Shown here: in pieces, positions 25,918-34,499 of the stretch
Layout: every line of letters starts with the position of its first letter
How positions within the stretch are numbered: the stretch's first letter is position 1
Assembly: GCA_963747715.1 (NCBI GenBank)
Contig: CAVVGB010000009.1
Location: 1 to 64,000 of the forward strand
Length of the DNA: 64,000 nt
Direction of reading: 5' to 3'
DNA from: CAVVGB01 sp963747715
Lineage (GTDB): Bacteria > Actinomycetota > Thermoleophilia > Gaiellales > Gaiellaceae
Notes under the pieces: model-generated
What the model saw: only the letters and a program-made list of their open reading frames with translations
What the model was told of the DNA's origin: nothing
Database searches by the model: none
Program-made: the position numbers and the translations under genes

Positions 25918-26089
25918 AGGAGGACTTGGACGCAACATCAAGCTGTCCCGCAGGACCGCCCTGGATCGGCGCGAGCCTGCGTCCTCAGTCGCGTCCGTAC
26001 TTGAAATCAGTACGAGCGCTCCCTGCGTCCGTTGGCTCGCGGACGCCCAGGGCAGCCCTGCGGGGAGCGATGTGTCGCCAAGCCCTCCT
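25918..26089 (+). repeat. structured intergenic element, type A copy 1
   Basis: Core: box GCGTCCTCAGTCGC, hairpin CGTACT (25996-26001) / AGTACG (26009-26014), box GCTCCCTGCGTCC. Around it GCGAGCC (25971-25977) pairs with GGCTCGC (26034-26040), GCCCTGG (25958-25964) with CCAGGGC (26047-26053), CGCAGG (25949-25954) with CCTGCG (26057-26062), and the ends AGGAGGACTTGG / CCAAGCCCTCCT pair with one mismatch. It is about 80 per cent like 61053-61220. See the finding for the family. Confidence 0.75.
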
Positions 26090-26474
26090 AGTGCAGACGA
26101 CTGACGCTGCTGCCGAAGAACGCACCGGGCCTCGGCGCCGGCGCCGTTCGATTCGGAAGGCGATGCAGTCCGCGCGCCGCATTCGCGGCCACGCGGCGTT
26201 CGAGTGCCTGCGGGAAACGGCGCAAGAGGACGCGTCGCTCCTCGAAGCGAACCTCCATGATCTCCTCGACCGGGTAGAGGTCGAGCCGCCTGCCCATCCG
26301 CCCGCTACGGACGGCGAGGAGGCGCGGCCTGTCACCCTCGTAGAAGACGTCCTCGAGCGTGCCCACGCGGCCGTCGGGCGATGTGACCCGAAAGCCTTCG
26401 CACGGCGCAAGCCAGAGGTCGAGGTTGGACGCAGCGCTGCTGCTGTTGCTGTGATCGAGATTGTCGGCTCCCAT
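26088..26474 (-). CDS. PRC-barrel-like small protein
   Basis: 128 residues from the ATG at 26474. After a Ser/Asn-rich start, the core DLWLAPCEGFRVTSPDGRVG, TLEDVFYEGDRPRLLAVRSG and DLYPVEEIMEVRFEERRVLL resembles a short PRC-barrel or related beta-barrel. The C-terminal ~35 residues are basic and look unstructured. The stop codon lies inside the right end of the structured element. Function unknown. Confidence 0.55.
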   Translation of the reverse strand: MGADNLDHSNSSSAASNLDLWLAPCEGFRVTSPDGRVGTLEDVFYEGDRPRLLAVRSGRMGRRLDLYPVEEIMEVRFEERRVLLRRFPQALERRVAANAARGLHRLPNRTAPAPRPGAFFGSSVSRLH

Positions 26475-26579
26475 GTGAGCGCACCTTTCTTTGATCGTCC
26501 TGCGGGGGCCGGGCGGGACGAGGGGGGAGAGGCGCTCCAAATCGGACGATAGGGCCAGCCGGCACCGCCGCAACTACCC

Positions 26580-27293
26580 GTGCGGGTGATGATGAGCGCC
26601 GTGCGCCTGAACGCCTATCTGGCCCGCGCGGGAGTTGCCTCGCGTCGCGGCGCCGACGAGCTCATCCGGGCCGGGCGCGTGCGGGTGAACGGGGAGGAAG
26701 CCGGGCTGGCCACGTTCGTGGCGAAGGGCGATCGCGTCGAGGTGGACGGGAAGGTGGTCGCGCCGGAGCCGCTCACGTACGTGCTGCTCAACAAGCCCAC
26801 TGGCGTCGTGACGACGGCGCGCGATCCGCAAGGCCGCCCGACCGTCGTCGGCCTCGTCGGACACGAACGCCGCGTCGTTCCTGTGGGGCGGTTGGACGCG
26901 GACACGACGGGCGTCCTGTTGCTGACGAACGACGGGCCGCTCGCGCACCGGCTCGCGCATCCGCGCTACGAGGTCGACAAGGTGTACGAGGCCGAGGTCG
27001 AGGGCGATCCTTCCCCGGGCGTGGTGCAGCAGTTGGCCGCAGGTGTCGAGCTCGAGGACGGGCTGACGTCGCCGGCCAGGGTGCGGCGGCTCGGGCACGG
27101 CCGGCTCGAGCTCGTCCTGCACGAGGGGCGCAAGCGCCAGGTGCGCAGGATGTGCGAGGCGGTCGGCCACCCGGTGCGCGCGCTCAACCGGCGCGAGTAC
27201 GCCGGTTTGACGGCGGACGGATTGGCCCCCGGCGAGTGGCGCGAGCTGACGACTGAGGAAGTGAAACGCCTGCGCGTGCTCGTCAGGGAGTGA
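26580..27293 (+). CDS. RNA pseudouridine synthase, RsuA/RluB family
   Basis: 237 residues. An N-terminal S4 RNA-binding domain (VRLNAYLARAGVASRRGADE) is followed by the catalytic domain with Asp in VPVGRLDADTTGVLLLTNDG and the conserved HEGRKRQVRRMCEAVGHPV. It isomerises a uridine in 23S or 16S rRNA; RluB-like 23S modification is most likely next to scpAB. Starts at 26580 (GTG), 26589 and 26592 (ATG) are all possible; the last fits the S4 domain best. It overlaps the end of trpS by 11 bp, convergently. Confidence 0.88.
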   Translation: MRVMMSAVRLNAYLARAGVASRRGADELIRAGRVRVNGEEAGLATFVAKGDRVEVDGKVVAPEPLTYVLLNKPTGVVTTARDPQGRPTVVGLVGHERRVVPVGRLDADTTGVLLLTNDGPLAHRLAHPRYEVDKVYEAEVEGDPSPGVVQQLAAGVELEDGLTSPARVRRLGHGRLELVLHEGRKRQVRRMCEAVGHPVRALNRREYAGLTADGLAPGEWRELTTEEVKRLRVLVRE

Positions 27294-28266
27294 CGAAGCC
27301 GACGCGCTCGTATGCGTCGCGAAGCGTCACGCTGGCGATAGCGCCCGCCTTCTCGGCGCCCTTGGCGAGAATCGACTGGAGCTCCTGCGTGTTGCCGCGC
27401 AGCTCACCGAAGCGAAGCCGCACCGGATCGAGGAGCGCCACGACCGCTTCGGCCACCGCTTCCTTGAACGGCGCGTAGCCGCGGCCGTCGAAGCGCGACT
27501 CGATCTGCTCCGGAGTCTCGCCCGTTGCGGCGGCCATGATCTCGATCAGGTTCGTGATGCCCGGCTTGGTCTCGGAGCGCACCACGTCCTTCCCCGTATC
27601 CGTCATCGCCGAGCGCAGCTTGCGCCGAATCACGTCCGGCGGATCGAGGACGCGCAGGATGCCGAGCTCGGAGCTCTCCGACGTCGACATGCGCTTGGTC
27701 GGGTCCTGCAGGTCCATGATCTTCGCGCCGATGGCGGGATACGTCCCTTCCGGCACGGTGAACGTCTCACCGAAGCGCTGGTTGAAGCGCTGCGCAAGGT
27801 CGCGCGCGAGCTCGAGGTGCTGGCGCTGGTCCTCACCGACCGGAACGAGGTCGGCCTGGTACAGGAGGATGTCCGCGGCCTGCAGCACCGGGTACGTGAG
27901 CAGCCCGACGGAGAAGCTCTGCTGCGACGCCGCGCGCTCGCGGAACTGCGGCATGCGCCGGAGCTCGCCGAACGGCGTCATGCACTCGAGCACCCACGCA
28001 AGGCGCGGATGCTCCGGCACGTGGCTCTGCACGAACAGCGTGCAGCGGTCGGGATCGAGACCGGACGCGATCAGAAGCGCGGCGAGGTCGAGCGTCGACT
28101 CGCGCAGCTCCTCGGGGTCCTTCGGGAGAAACGTGATCGAGTGCAGGTCGACGATCGGGAAGAAGGCGTCGTACTCGTCCTGCTGGTCGGCCCAGCGACG
28201 GATGGCGCCGATGTAGTTGCCGAGATGCTTCGCACCGGTCGGCTGAATGCCCGAGAGAACGCGCAT
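27283..28266 (-). CDS. trpS: tryptophan-tRNA ligase
   Basis: 327-residue class I synthetase. The HIGH-type motif is PTGAKHLGNYIGA near residue 10; DLHSITFLP and YPVLQAADILLYQADLVPVG follow. The KMSKS loop is present as TKRMSTSESS, with Arg in place of the first Lys. It charges tRNA-Trp in the cytoplasm. Transcribed divergently from aroF, with only 36 bp between the two start codons. Confidence 0.93.
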   Translation of the reverse strand: MRVLSGIQPTGAKHLGNYIGAIRRWADQQDEYDAFFPIVDLHSITFLPKDPEELRESTLDLAALLIASGLDPDRCTLFVQSHVPEHPRLAWVLECMTPFGELRRMPQFRERAASQQSFSVGLLTYPVLQAADILLYQADLVPVGEDQRQHLELARDLAQRFNQRFGETFTVPEGTYPAIGAKIMDLQDPTKRMSTSESSELGILRVLDPPDVIRRKLRSAMTDTGKDVVRSETKPGITNLIEIMAAATGETPEQIESRFDGRGYAPFKEAVAEAVVALLDPVRLRFGELRGNTQELQSILAKGAEKAGAIASVTLRDAYERVGFVTP

Positions 28267-28276
28267 GGAACGCGGG

Positions 28277-28282
28277 ATTATC
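28277..28282 (-). promoter_or_regulatory. candidate -10 box for trpS
   Basis: GATAAT on the minus strand ends 10 nt before the ATG at 28266. Confidence 0.45.
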
Positions 28283-28300
28283 GCAAGTACACTCACTTGC
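28283..28300. promoter_or_regulatory. palindromic operator between trpS and aroF
   Basis: Perfect inverted repeat GCAAGT-acactc-ACTTGC in the 36-bp divergent gap. It overlaps the aroF -10 candidate and touches that of trpS, so a bound dimer could control both genes, which both concern aromatic amino acids. Confidence 0.5.
28288..28293 (+). promoter_or_regulatory. candidate -10 box for aroF
   Basis: TACACT ends 9 nt before the ATG at 28303, inside the palindrome. The same hexamer precedes rpmF and rpmB. Confidence 0.45.
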
Positions 28301-28302
28301 AA

Positions 28303-29342
28303 ATGGCTGTCAACGGATCTCCGGAGCTTTTGATCGTCATGGCGGCGCAGGCGACGCCCGAGCAGGTCGAGGAAGTGGTTGCCCGGCTGGCCGAGGCCGG
28401 GGCACATGCCCAGGTGACGGCGGGCAAGGAGACGACCGTGATCGGCGCGATCGGCGAGCGCGAGCTCCTGGCCACGCTGCCGCTCGAGGGCTTCCCCGGC
28501 GTCGAGCGGGTGCTCCCGATTCTCAAGCCGTACAAGCTCGTCTCGAGCGAGGTCTCGCCCGAGCCGACGGTCATCGACGTCCGCGGCCGGAAGATCGGCG
28601 ACCACTATTTCGGTCTCATCGCCGGCCCTGCACGGTCGAGTACCGCGAGCAGACGCTCTCGACGGCGTGGACCGTCAAGGCGGCGGGCGCGACGATGCTG
28701 CGCGGCGGCGCGTTCAAGCCGCGCACGTCTCCGTACACGTTCCAGGGTCTCGGCTTGGACGGCCTGAAGATCCTCGAGGAGGCGCGCGAGGAGACCGGGC
28801 TCCCGCTCGTCACCGAGCTCATGGACCCGCGCCACGTCGAGGCGGTCGTCGAGACGGCGGACGTGATCCAGATCGGCGCGCGCAACATGCAGAACTTCCT
28901 CCTCCTCTCGGAAGTGGGGAAGGCGGAGAAGCCGGTGCTCCTGAAGCGCGGGCCGTCGGCGTCCGTCGAGGAGCTGCTGATGGCGGCGGAGTACGTCGTC
29001 AAGGAGGGGAACGCGCGCGTGATCCTCTGCGAGCGCGGCATCCGGACGTTCGAGCGTTCGACGCGCTACACGCTCGACATCGGCGCCATCCCCGTGCTGA
29101 AGCAGGAGACGCACCTGCCGGTGATCGTCGACCCGTCGCACGCCGCGGGACGGCGCGACCTCGTCTTGCCGATGGCGCGCGCGGCCGTGGCGGCCGGTGC
29201 GGACGGGATCATCGTCGAGGTGCACCCGACGCCTGAAGAGGCGCTCTGCGACGGGCCGCAGCAGATCCCAGCGGCCGAGTTCGCGGACTTTGCCGGCGAG
29301 ATTCGCGAGCTCGCAGCCCTGATGGGCAAAGTCATCGGGTGA
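28303..29342 (+). CDS. aroF: 3-deoxy-7-phosphoheptulonate synthase, type I-beta (frameshift)
   Basis: First enzyme of the shikimate pathway: condenses phosphoenolpyruvate and erythrose 4-phosphate. A ~70-residue ferredoxin-like regulatory domain (ELLIVMAAQATPEQVEEVVA) precedes the catalytic barrel, as in the Thermotoga and Bacillus enzymes. The invariant AGPCTVE is broken at 28625: the sequence has GGCCCTGC where GGCCCCTGC is needed, a one-base loss in a C run. The rest is intact, including LRGGAFKPRTSPYTFQGLG, EVGKAEKPVLLKRG and VIVDPSHAAGRRDL. About 346 residues after repair. Its stop overlaps the start of tyrA. Confidence 0.92.
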
Positions 29343-30431
29343 AGCTGGCGGTCGTCGGGACGGGGCTGATCGGCGCCTCGGTCGGCCTCGCCGCCAAGCG
29401 CGCGGAGAACGTCGAGGTGACGGGGTACGACCCCGACCCCGAGGCTCTCGCGCTGGCGGCCGAGCGCGGCGCGGTCGACCGGCCCGCCGGCAGCCTCGTC
29501 GAGGCGGTCGAGGACGCCGAGCTCGCCGTCGTCGCCACGCCGGTCGCGACGCTGGCGTCGGAGGTCTGCCGCGGTGCTGGAGTCGAGCGGCCAAGGGTGC
29601 ACGGTCACCGACGTCGGCTCGACGAAGAGCGCGCTCTGCGAGGCCGTCCCCGATCGCGTGCGCTTCATCGGCGGTCATCCGGTGTGCGGGTCGGAGGCGC
29701 GCGGCCCGGGACACGGGAGCGCCGAGCTCTTCGAGGGTGCGACGTGGTTCCTGACACCGGTCGCCGAGACGGAGCCGGAGCGCTACGCGCGTCTGCATGG
29801 CTTCGTCGCGTCGCTCGGCGCCGTGCCGGTCGCCGTCGATCCCGTTGCGCACGACCGGTTGCTCGCCATCACGAGCCACATGCCGCACGCGCTCGCCAAT
29901 CTCATCCTCAACCAGGCGGGCGCGGTGCGAGTCGACGGGCACGAGCCGCTCGCGACGGCCGGCGGCTCTCTGCGGGACATGACGCGCGTCGCGGGGGCGA
30001 ACCCGCGCATCTGGGTCGACATCTTCCTCGAGAACGCCGACGCGGTTCGCGCCACGCTCGCCGAGCACCGGCGACGCGTGGAGGAGCTCGAGCGCGCGCT
30101 CGCGAGCGGCGACCCCGGCTGGCTCGCGCGCTGGATCGGCGAGGCTGCCGGCAACCGCCGCCGCCTCCTGGCGGAGGCGTATCCCGACGTCGGCGCCATG
30201 CAGCGCGTGCAGGTACACGTTCCCGACCGGCCTGGGGTTCTGTCCGGGATTACGCAGGCGCTCGGCGCCGAGAAGATCAACATCGAGGACTTCGAGCTTC
30301 AGCACATGACGCCCGAGCGCGGCGGGACGCTGAGCGTCCTGATCGCGGGCGAGGATGCTGCGCGCCGCGCGGCCGAGCTGCTCGAGGCGCAGGGCTACGG
30401 CGTGATCGTCTCGCCCGCCTTCGAGGACTAG
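29339..30431 (+). CDS. tyrA: prephenate dehydrogenase with ACT domain (frameshift)
   Basis: NAD-binding N-terminus VVGTGLIGASVGLAAKRAEN, then TVTDVGSTKSAL and FIGGHPVCGSEARGPGHGSA, the helical dimer domain with AITSHMPHALANL, and a C-terminal ACT domain (VHVPDRPGVLSGITQALGAE) for feedback control. It converts prephenate to 4-hydroxyphenylpyruvate for tyrosine. The frame changes by one base near 29570. About 363 residues after repair. The GTG start overlaps the aroF stop as GTGA. Confidence 0.9.
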
Positions 30432-30593
30432 TGGCCTGCCCGGCGACATCCACCGGGCCCCGGTCGCCTGCAAAGCGTCGCCAGGCGGCGTCCTCGGTCG
30501 CCCACGTATTGCCTGATACGCGGGCTCCCTGCGTCCTTGCCTGGCTCGCTTTTCGCCGCCCGGAGCGGCGGTAATGTCACCGGACAGGCCACT
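30430..30593 (+). repeat. structured intergenic element, type B copy 1
   Basis: Ends: 30430-30449 and 30574-30593 pair at 18 of 20 positions. Inside: side hairpins ACCGG/CCGGT (30452-30464) and GCCGC/GCGGC (30555-30569); stem AAAGCG-TC-GCCAGGC (30472-30486) with GCCTGGC-T-CGCTTT (30539-30552); box GCGTCCTCGGTCGC (30488-30501); hairpin CGTAT (30505-30509) / ATACG (30516-30520); box GCTCCCTGCGTCCT (30524-30537). The right end contains the aroA start codon. Confidence 0.75.
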
Positions 30594-31873
30594 GCAAATC
30601 GAGCCGGCCGTCTCGCTGCGGGGCGATCTCGCTGTTCCGGGCGACAAGTCGATCTCGCACCGAGCGCTTCTGCTCGGCGCCGTCGCGGATGGCGAGAGCG
30701 ACATCGGCGGGTTCGGCGCTTCAGAGGACACGCTGGCGACGGCGGCTGCGGTTCGTGCTTTGGGGGCGGCGGTCGAGGTCGACGGCGACCGCGTTCGCGT
30801 TGGCGGAGTGGGGCTGCGCGGGTTGCGTCCGCCGGATGGGCCGATCGACTGTGGCAATGCGGGGACGCTCATGCGCTTGCTGCCGGGACTGCTCGCCGGG
30901 CAGGAGGGGCGGTTCGAGCTCGTCGGCGACGACTCGCTGAGCCGGCGGCCGATGGAACGGGTCGCGGAGCCGTTGACACGCATGGGTGCGCACGTCGAGA
31001 CGACCGACGGTCACGCGCCTGTGATCGTCGAGGGCGGTCGCGCTCGAGCCGATTCGGTACGAGCTGCCGGTGGCGAGCGCGCAGGTGAAGTCGTGCGTGT
31101 TGTTCGCCGGCCTGTACGCGGGCGACGGGCCGACGGTCGCGGTCGAGCCGGCGGCGACGCGCGACCACACGGAGCGCTTGCTGGAGGCCATGGGTGCCCG
31201 CGTGGGGCGGAAGGTGCGGGCGCCGTCGGTCTGGCCGGCGGCGCGGCTACGTCCGCTGCGTCTCGAGATTCCCGGCGACTTCTCCACGGCGGCGCCGTTC
31301 ATCCTGGCGGCGACGCTGCTCGCCGGATCCGAGCTGCGGCTGCACGGCGTCGGGATCAATCCGACGCGCACCGGGTTTCTCAGCGTGCTGCAGCGGATGG
31401 GGGCGCGCGTGTCGTTGTTCCACCGCAGCGCGGCCGGCAGCGAGCCCGTGGCCGACCTGGAGGTCGGGTCGGCCGAGCTCGTTGCGACAGAGATCGGCCC
31501 CGACGAGGTTCCCGCGCTCGTCGACGAGCTGCCGTTGTTCGCGCTCGCGGCCGGCATGGCGCACGGCGAGAGCGTCGTGACGGGCGCGCAGGAGCTGCGC
31601 GTAAAGGAATCGGACCGCATCGAATCTGTGAAAGAAGCACTACGGCCACTTGGAATTCACATCGAAACGCGTCACGATGGCTTCCGGGTGCGTGGGGTCC
31701 CCACCCGCCCTAAGGGCGGGGGTTTGGTTGAGACAGGCGGCGATCACCGCATCGCCATGCTCGCCGCCGTTGCCGGTCTCGTCTCGCGCGAGGGTGTCGA
31801 GATCGAGGGCGCGGAGAGCGTCGCGGTAAGCTTTCCCGACTTCTTCGCGGCTCTCGATTCGCTGCGGTCGTAA
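30574..31873 (+). CDS. aroA: 3-phosphoshikimate 1-carboxyvinyltransferase (frameshift)
   Basis: EPSP synthase, sixth step of the shikimate pathway. The N-terminus has LAVPGDKSISHRALLLGA; later motifs are DCGNAGTLMRLLPGLLAG, SAQVKSCVLFAGLYA, ELRVKESDRIESVKEAL and GGDHRIAM. One extra G near 31037 splits the gene; removing it restores GGRLEPIRYELPV. About 432 residues after repair. The ATG at 30574 lies in the terminal repeat of the upstream element, so residues 1-6 (MSPDRP) are encoded by it. cmk follows after 12 bp. Confidence 0.93.
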
Positions 31874-31885
31874 AGCGATGTCCCG

Positions 31886-32518
31886 ATGATCGTCACCATC
31901 GACGGCCCGGCTGGAGCGGGCAAGAGCACGGTCGCGCGGCGCTTGGCCGAGCGTTTTGGCCTTCGCTACCTCGACACCGGCGCCATGTACCGCGCGCTCA
32001 CGTGGCTGGCGCTCGAGGACGGCATCGATCTCGAGGACGGCCCCGCGCTCGGGATGCTCGCCGAGGCCAACCCCATCACGTTCGAGGACACGCGCGTGAT
32101 CGTGCGGGATCGGGACATCACGACGGAGATCCGCGGGCCGCGCATCGACCGCATCGTCTCCACCGTCGCGCGGCATCCGGAGGTGCGAAGCGTGATGCGC
32201 GCTCGCCAGCGCGAGCTCGCGGAGGCGGGCGACGCCGTCATCGAAGGACGCGACATCGGCACCGTCGTCTGCCCGGACGCGGACGTGAAGGTCTACCTCG
32301 TCGCGCGCAGCATCGAACGGGCGCGCCGCCGCGTGGCCGAGCGCCCCGAGATCGCCGACGCCGAAGCGCTTGCGACCGACTTGCGACTCCGCGACGAGCG
32401 CGACTCGATCAACATGCAGCCGGCCGAGGACGCCGAGATGATCGACACGACCGAGCTCAGCGTCGACGAGGTCGTTGCCCATATCGAGCAGCTGATTCAG
32501 GCTCGGGCAGGCGCATGA
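31886..32518 (+). CDS. cmk: cytidylate kinase
   Basis: 210 residues. P-loop TIDGPAGAGKSTVARRLAER at the start, then RYLDTGAMYRALTWLALEDG, the CMP-binding IEGRDIGTVVCPDADVKVYL, and the lid region RDERDSINMQPAEDAEMIDT. It phosphorylates CMP/dCMP. Placing cmk between aroA and an acyltransferase/Der pair is common in actinobacteria. It overlaps plsC as ATGA. Confidence 0.93.
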   Translation: MIVTIDGPAGAGKSTVARRLAERFGLRYLDTGAMYRALTWLALEDGIDLEDGPALGMLAEANPITFEDTRVIVRDRDITTEIRGPRIDRIVSTVARHPEVRSVMRARQRELAEAGDAVIEGRDIGTVVCPDADVKVYLVARSIERARRRVAERPEIADAEALATDLRLRDERDSINMQPAEDAEMIDTTELSVDEVVAHIEQLIQARAGA

Positions 32519-33189
32519 AGCCCGAGGCCCTCGTCTACTGGACGCTCGGGAAGGGTGTGTTCGGCAGCGTCACGCGCTTCCTCGTCTCCATGAAGAGCTA
32601 CGGGCCCGAGCGCGTGCCGCGCGAGGGCGGCGCCGTTCTGGCCATGAACCACTTCTCGTACGCCGACCCGCCCGTCTTCGGGACGCTCTGCCCGCGGCGG
32701 ATCGTCTTCGTGGCGAAGGTCGAGCTCCACCGTACTTTCGGTCTCGGGGCGCTCGTGCGCTCACACGGCGTGATCGCTGTTCGCCGCGGTGAGTCGGACC
32801 GCGACGCGCTTCGGCTCATGCGCGAGACGGTGCGCAACAACGACCTCCTCGGCATGTTCATCGAGGGAACGCGTCAGACGAGCGGTGTGCCAGGCCCGGC
32901 CAAGCCCGGAGCGGCGATGGTCGCCATCCAGGAGGGCGTGCCCGTCATCCCTGCCGCCATTCACGGCTCCCAGGACTGGAGGCTCGGGAACTTCGCGCCC
33001 GTGTCGGTCGCCTGGGGGGAGCCGATGCGCTTCGACGAGTACTCGCGTGACGGCAAGGGCTACAAGGCGGCCACTCGGGAGATCGAGGCGGAGATCCGCC
33101 GTCTGTGGGAGTTCCTCGTCGCGATGCACGCGCTCGGACGTCCCGACGGCGCTCCGCCGCGCCGGGCCGCACTTCCTTCCAAGGTCTGA
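32515..33189 (+). CDS. plsC: 1-acylglycerol-3-phosphate acyltransferase family protein
   Basis: 224 residues. Acyltransferase motif I is NHFSYADPP, a variant of NHxxxxD with the His and Asp in the expected places. Motif III FIEGTRQTSG and motif IV VPVIPAAIHGSQ are present. It should make phosphatidic acid at the membrane. The start overlaps the cmk stop, and its own stop overlaps the der start, so translation is coupled along the operon. Confidence 0.87.
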   Translation: MKPEALVYWTLGKGVFGSVTRFLVSMKSYGPERVPREGGAVLAMNHFSYADPPVFGTLCPRRIVFVAKVELHRTFGLGALVRSHGVIAVRRGESDRDALRLMRETVRNNDLLGMFIEGTRQTSGVPGPAKPGAAMVAIQEGVPVIPAAIHGSQDWRLGNFAPVSVAWGEPMRFDEYSRDGKGYKAATREIEAEIRRLWEFLVAMHALGRPDGAPPRRAALPSKV

Positions 33190-34499
33190 TGAGCGAAGCA
33201 CCGCTGCTCGGCACCGTCGCGGTCGTCGGCTTCCCGAACGTCGGCAAGTCCACGCTCGTCAACCGCCTGTCGGCGACCCGCGAGGCCGTCGTCTTCGAGA
33301 CGCCCGGCGTCACCCGCGACCGCAAGGAGGTCGTCGCCGAGTGGGCAGGCAAGCGCTTCATCCTCATCGACACGGGCGGCGTCGACGTCGCCGATCCGTC
33401 TCCGCTCACGCGTCAGGTCGCGGAACAGGCCGAGCGTGCGGTGGCCGAGGCGGATCTCGTCCTGTTCGTCACCGACGCGCGGACAGGCATCACTCCCGGC
33501 GACCAGGAGATCGCCGACATCCTGCGGCGCGCGCACAAACCGGTCGTCGTCGTCGCCAACAAGGTGGACGATCCGCGCCGCGACCTCGAGGCGCTCGAGT
33601 TCCACGAGCTCGGCCTCGGCGATCCGGTGCCCGTGTCGGCGATGCATGGGTACGGAACGGGGGACCTGCTCGATCACGTCGTTGCCGCGCTGCCCGGCGA
33701 GGGACCGCGCGAAGTCGGTGAGGAGGCCATTCGCGTCGCCATCCTCGGGCGGCCCAACGTGGGTAAGTCGAGCCTGCTGAACGCGCTGGTGGGCCAGGAG
33801 CGCGTCGTCGTCTCGGAGATCCCGGGAACGACGCGCGACTCGATCGACACCGTCCTGCGCCGCGGCGAGACGACGTTCGTGCTCGTCGACACCGCCGGCC
33901 TGCGCCGCAAGCGCCGGCAGCGGCAGGGGATCGAGTACTACTCGGAGCTTCGTGCCGTGCGCGCTGCTGAACGCGCGGACGTCGCCCTCGTGCTCGTCGA
34001 CGCAGGGGAGGGTCTCGTCGACCAGGACCTTGCCGTCGCAGATGTCGCCCGCACCGCCGGCTGCTCGACGGTCGTCGTCCTCTCCAAGTGGGACATCACC
34101 ACGATCGGAATCGAGGACGTGCGGCCGCGTCTGCAACGGACGTTGCGCCAGCGTCCGCCCATCGTCGCGGTGTCGGCGCAGACCGGACGCGGCGTCGGCC
34201 GCCTGCTCGACCGCGTGGAGGAGCTTTACCGCAAGCACACCATTCGCATCGCAACGGCGCAGCTGAACCGCTTCCTCGAAGAGCTTCGCAGCGAGCGCTC
34301 GGGACCGTCCAAGGACGGCCGTCGCCTCAACCTCCTGTACGGCACGCAGGTCGGCGCCCGCCCGCCACGCTTCCGGCTTTTCGTGAACGATCCCGGTTTG
34401 ATCACGCGCGACTACGGCTACTGGGTCGAGAACAGGCTGCGGGACCATTTCGACCTGCCCGGGGTGCCGGTCGTCATCGACTTCGTCCGCAAGTCGTGA
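33189..34499 (+). CDS. der: ribosome-associated GTPase Der (EngA)
   Basis: 436 residues with two tandem GTPase domains. G1 motifs GFPNVGKST and GRPNVGKSS, G3 DTGG and DTAG, G4 NKVD and SKWD, and a C-terminal KH-like domain ending VPVVIDFVRKS. Needed for 50S subunit assembly. The ATG at 33189 overlaps the plsC stop. Confidence 0.95.
   Translation: MSEAPLLGTVAVVGFPNVGKSTLVNRLSATREAVVFETPGVTRDRKEVVAEWAGKRFILIDTGGVDVADPSPLTRQVAEQAERAVAEADLVLFVTDARTGITPGDQEIADILRRAHKPVVVVANKVDDPRRDLEALEFHELGLGDPVPVSAMHGYGTGDLLDHVVAALPGEGPREVGEEAIRVAILGRPNVGKSSLLNALVGQERVVVSEIPGTTRDSIDTVLRRGETTFVLVDTAGLRRKRRQRQGIEYYSELRAVRAAERADVALVLVDAGEGLVDQDLAVADVARTAGCSTVVVLSKWDITTIGIEDVRPRLQRTLRQRPPIVAVSAQTGRGVGRLLDRVEELYRKHTIRIATAQLNRFLEELRSERSGPSKDGRRLNLLYGTQVGARPPRFRLFVNDPGLITRDYGYWVENRLRDHFDLPGVPVVIDFVRKS

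Noticed and set aside
31690..31725. Adjacent palindromes GTGGGGTCCCCAC and CCCGCCCTAAGGGCGGG inside aroA
   Set aside because: They encode RGVPTRPKGGG, a normal EPSP synthase loop, so no inserted element is needed.
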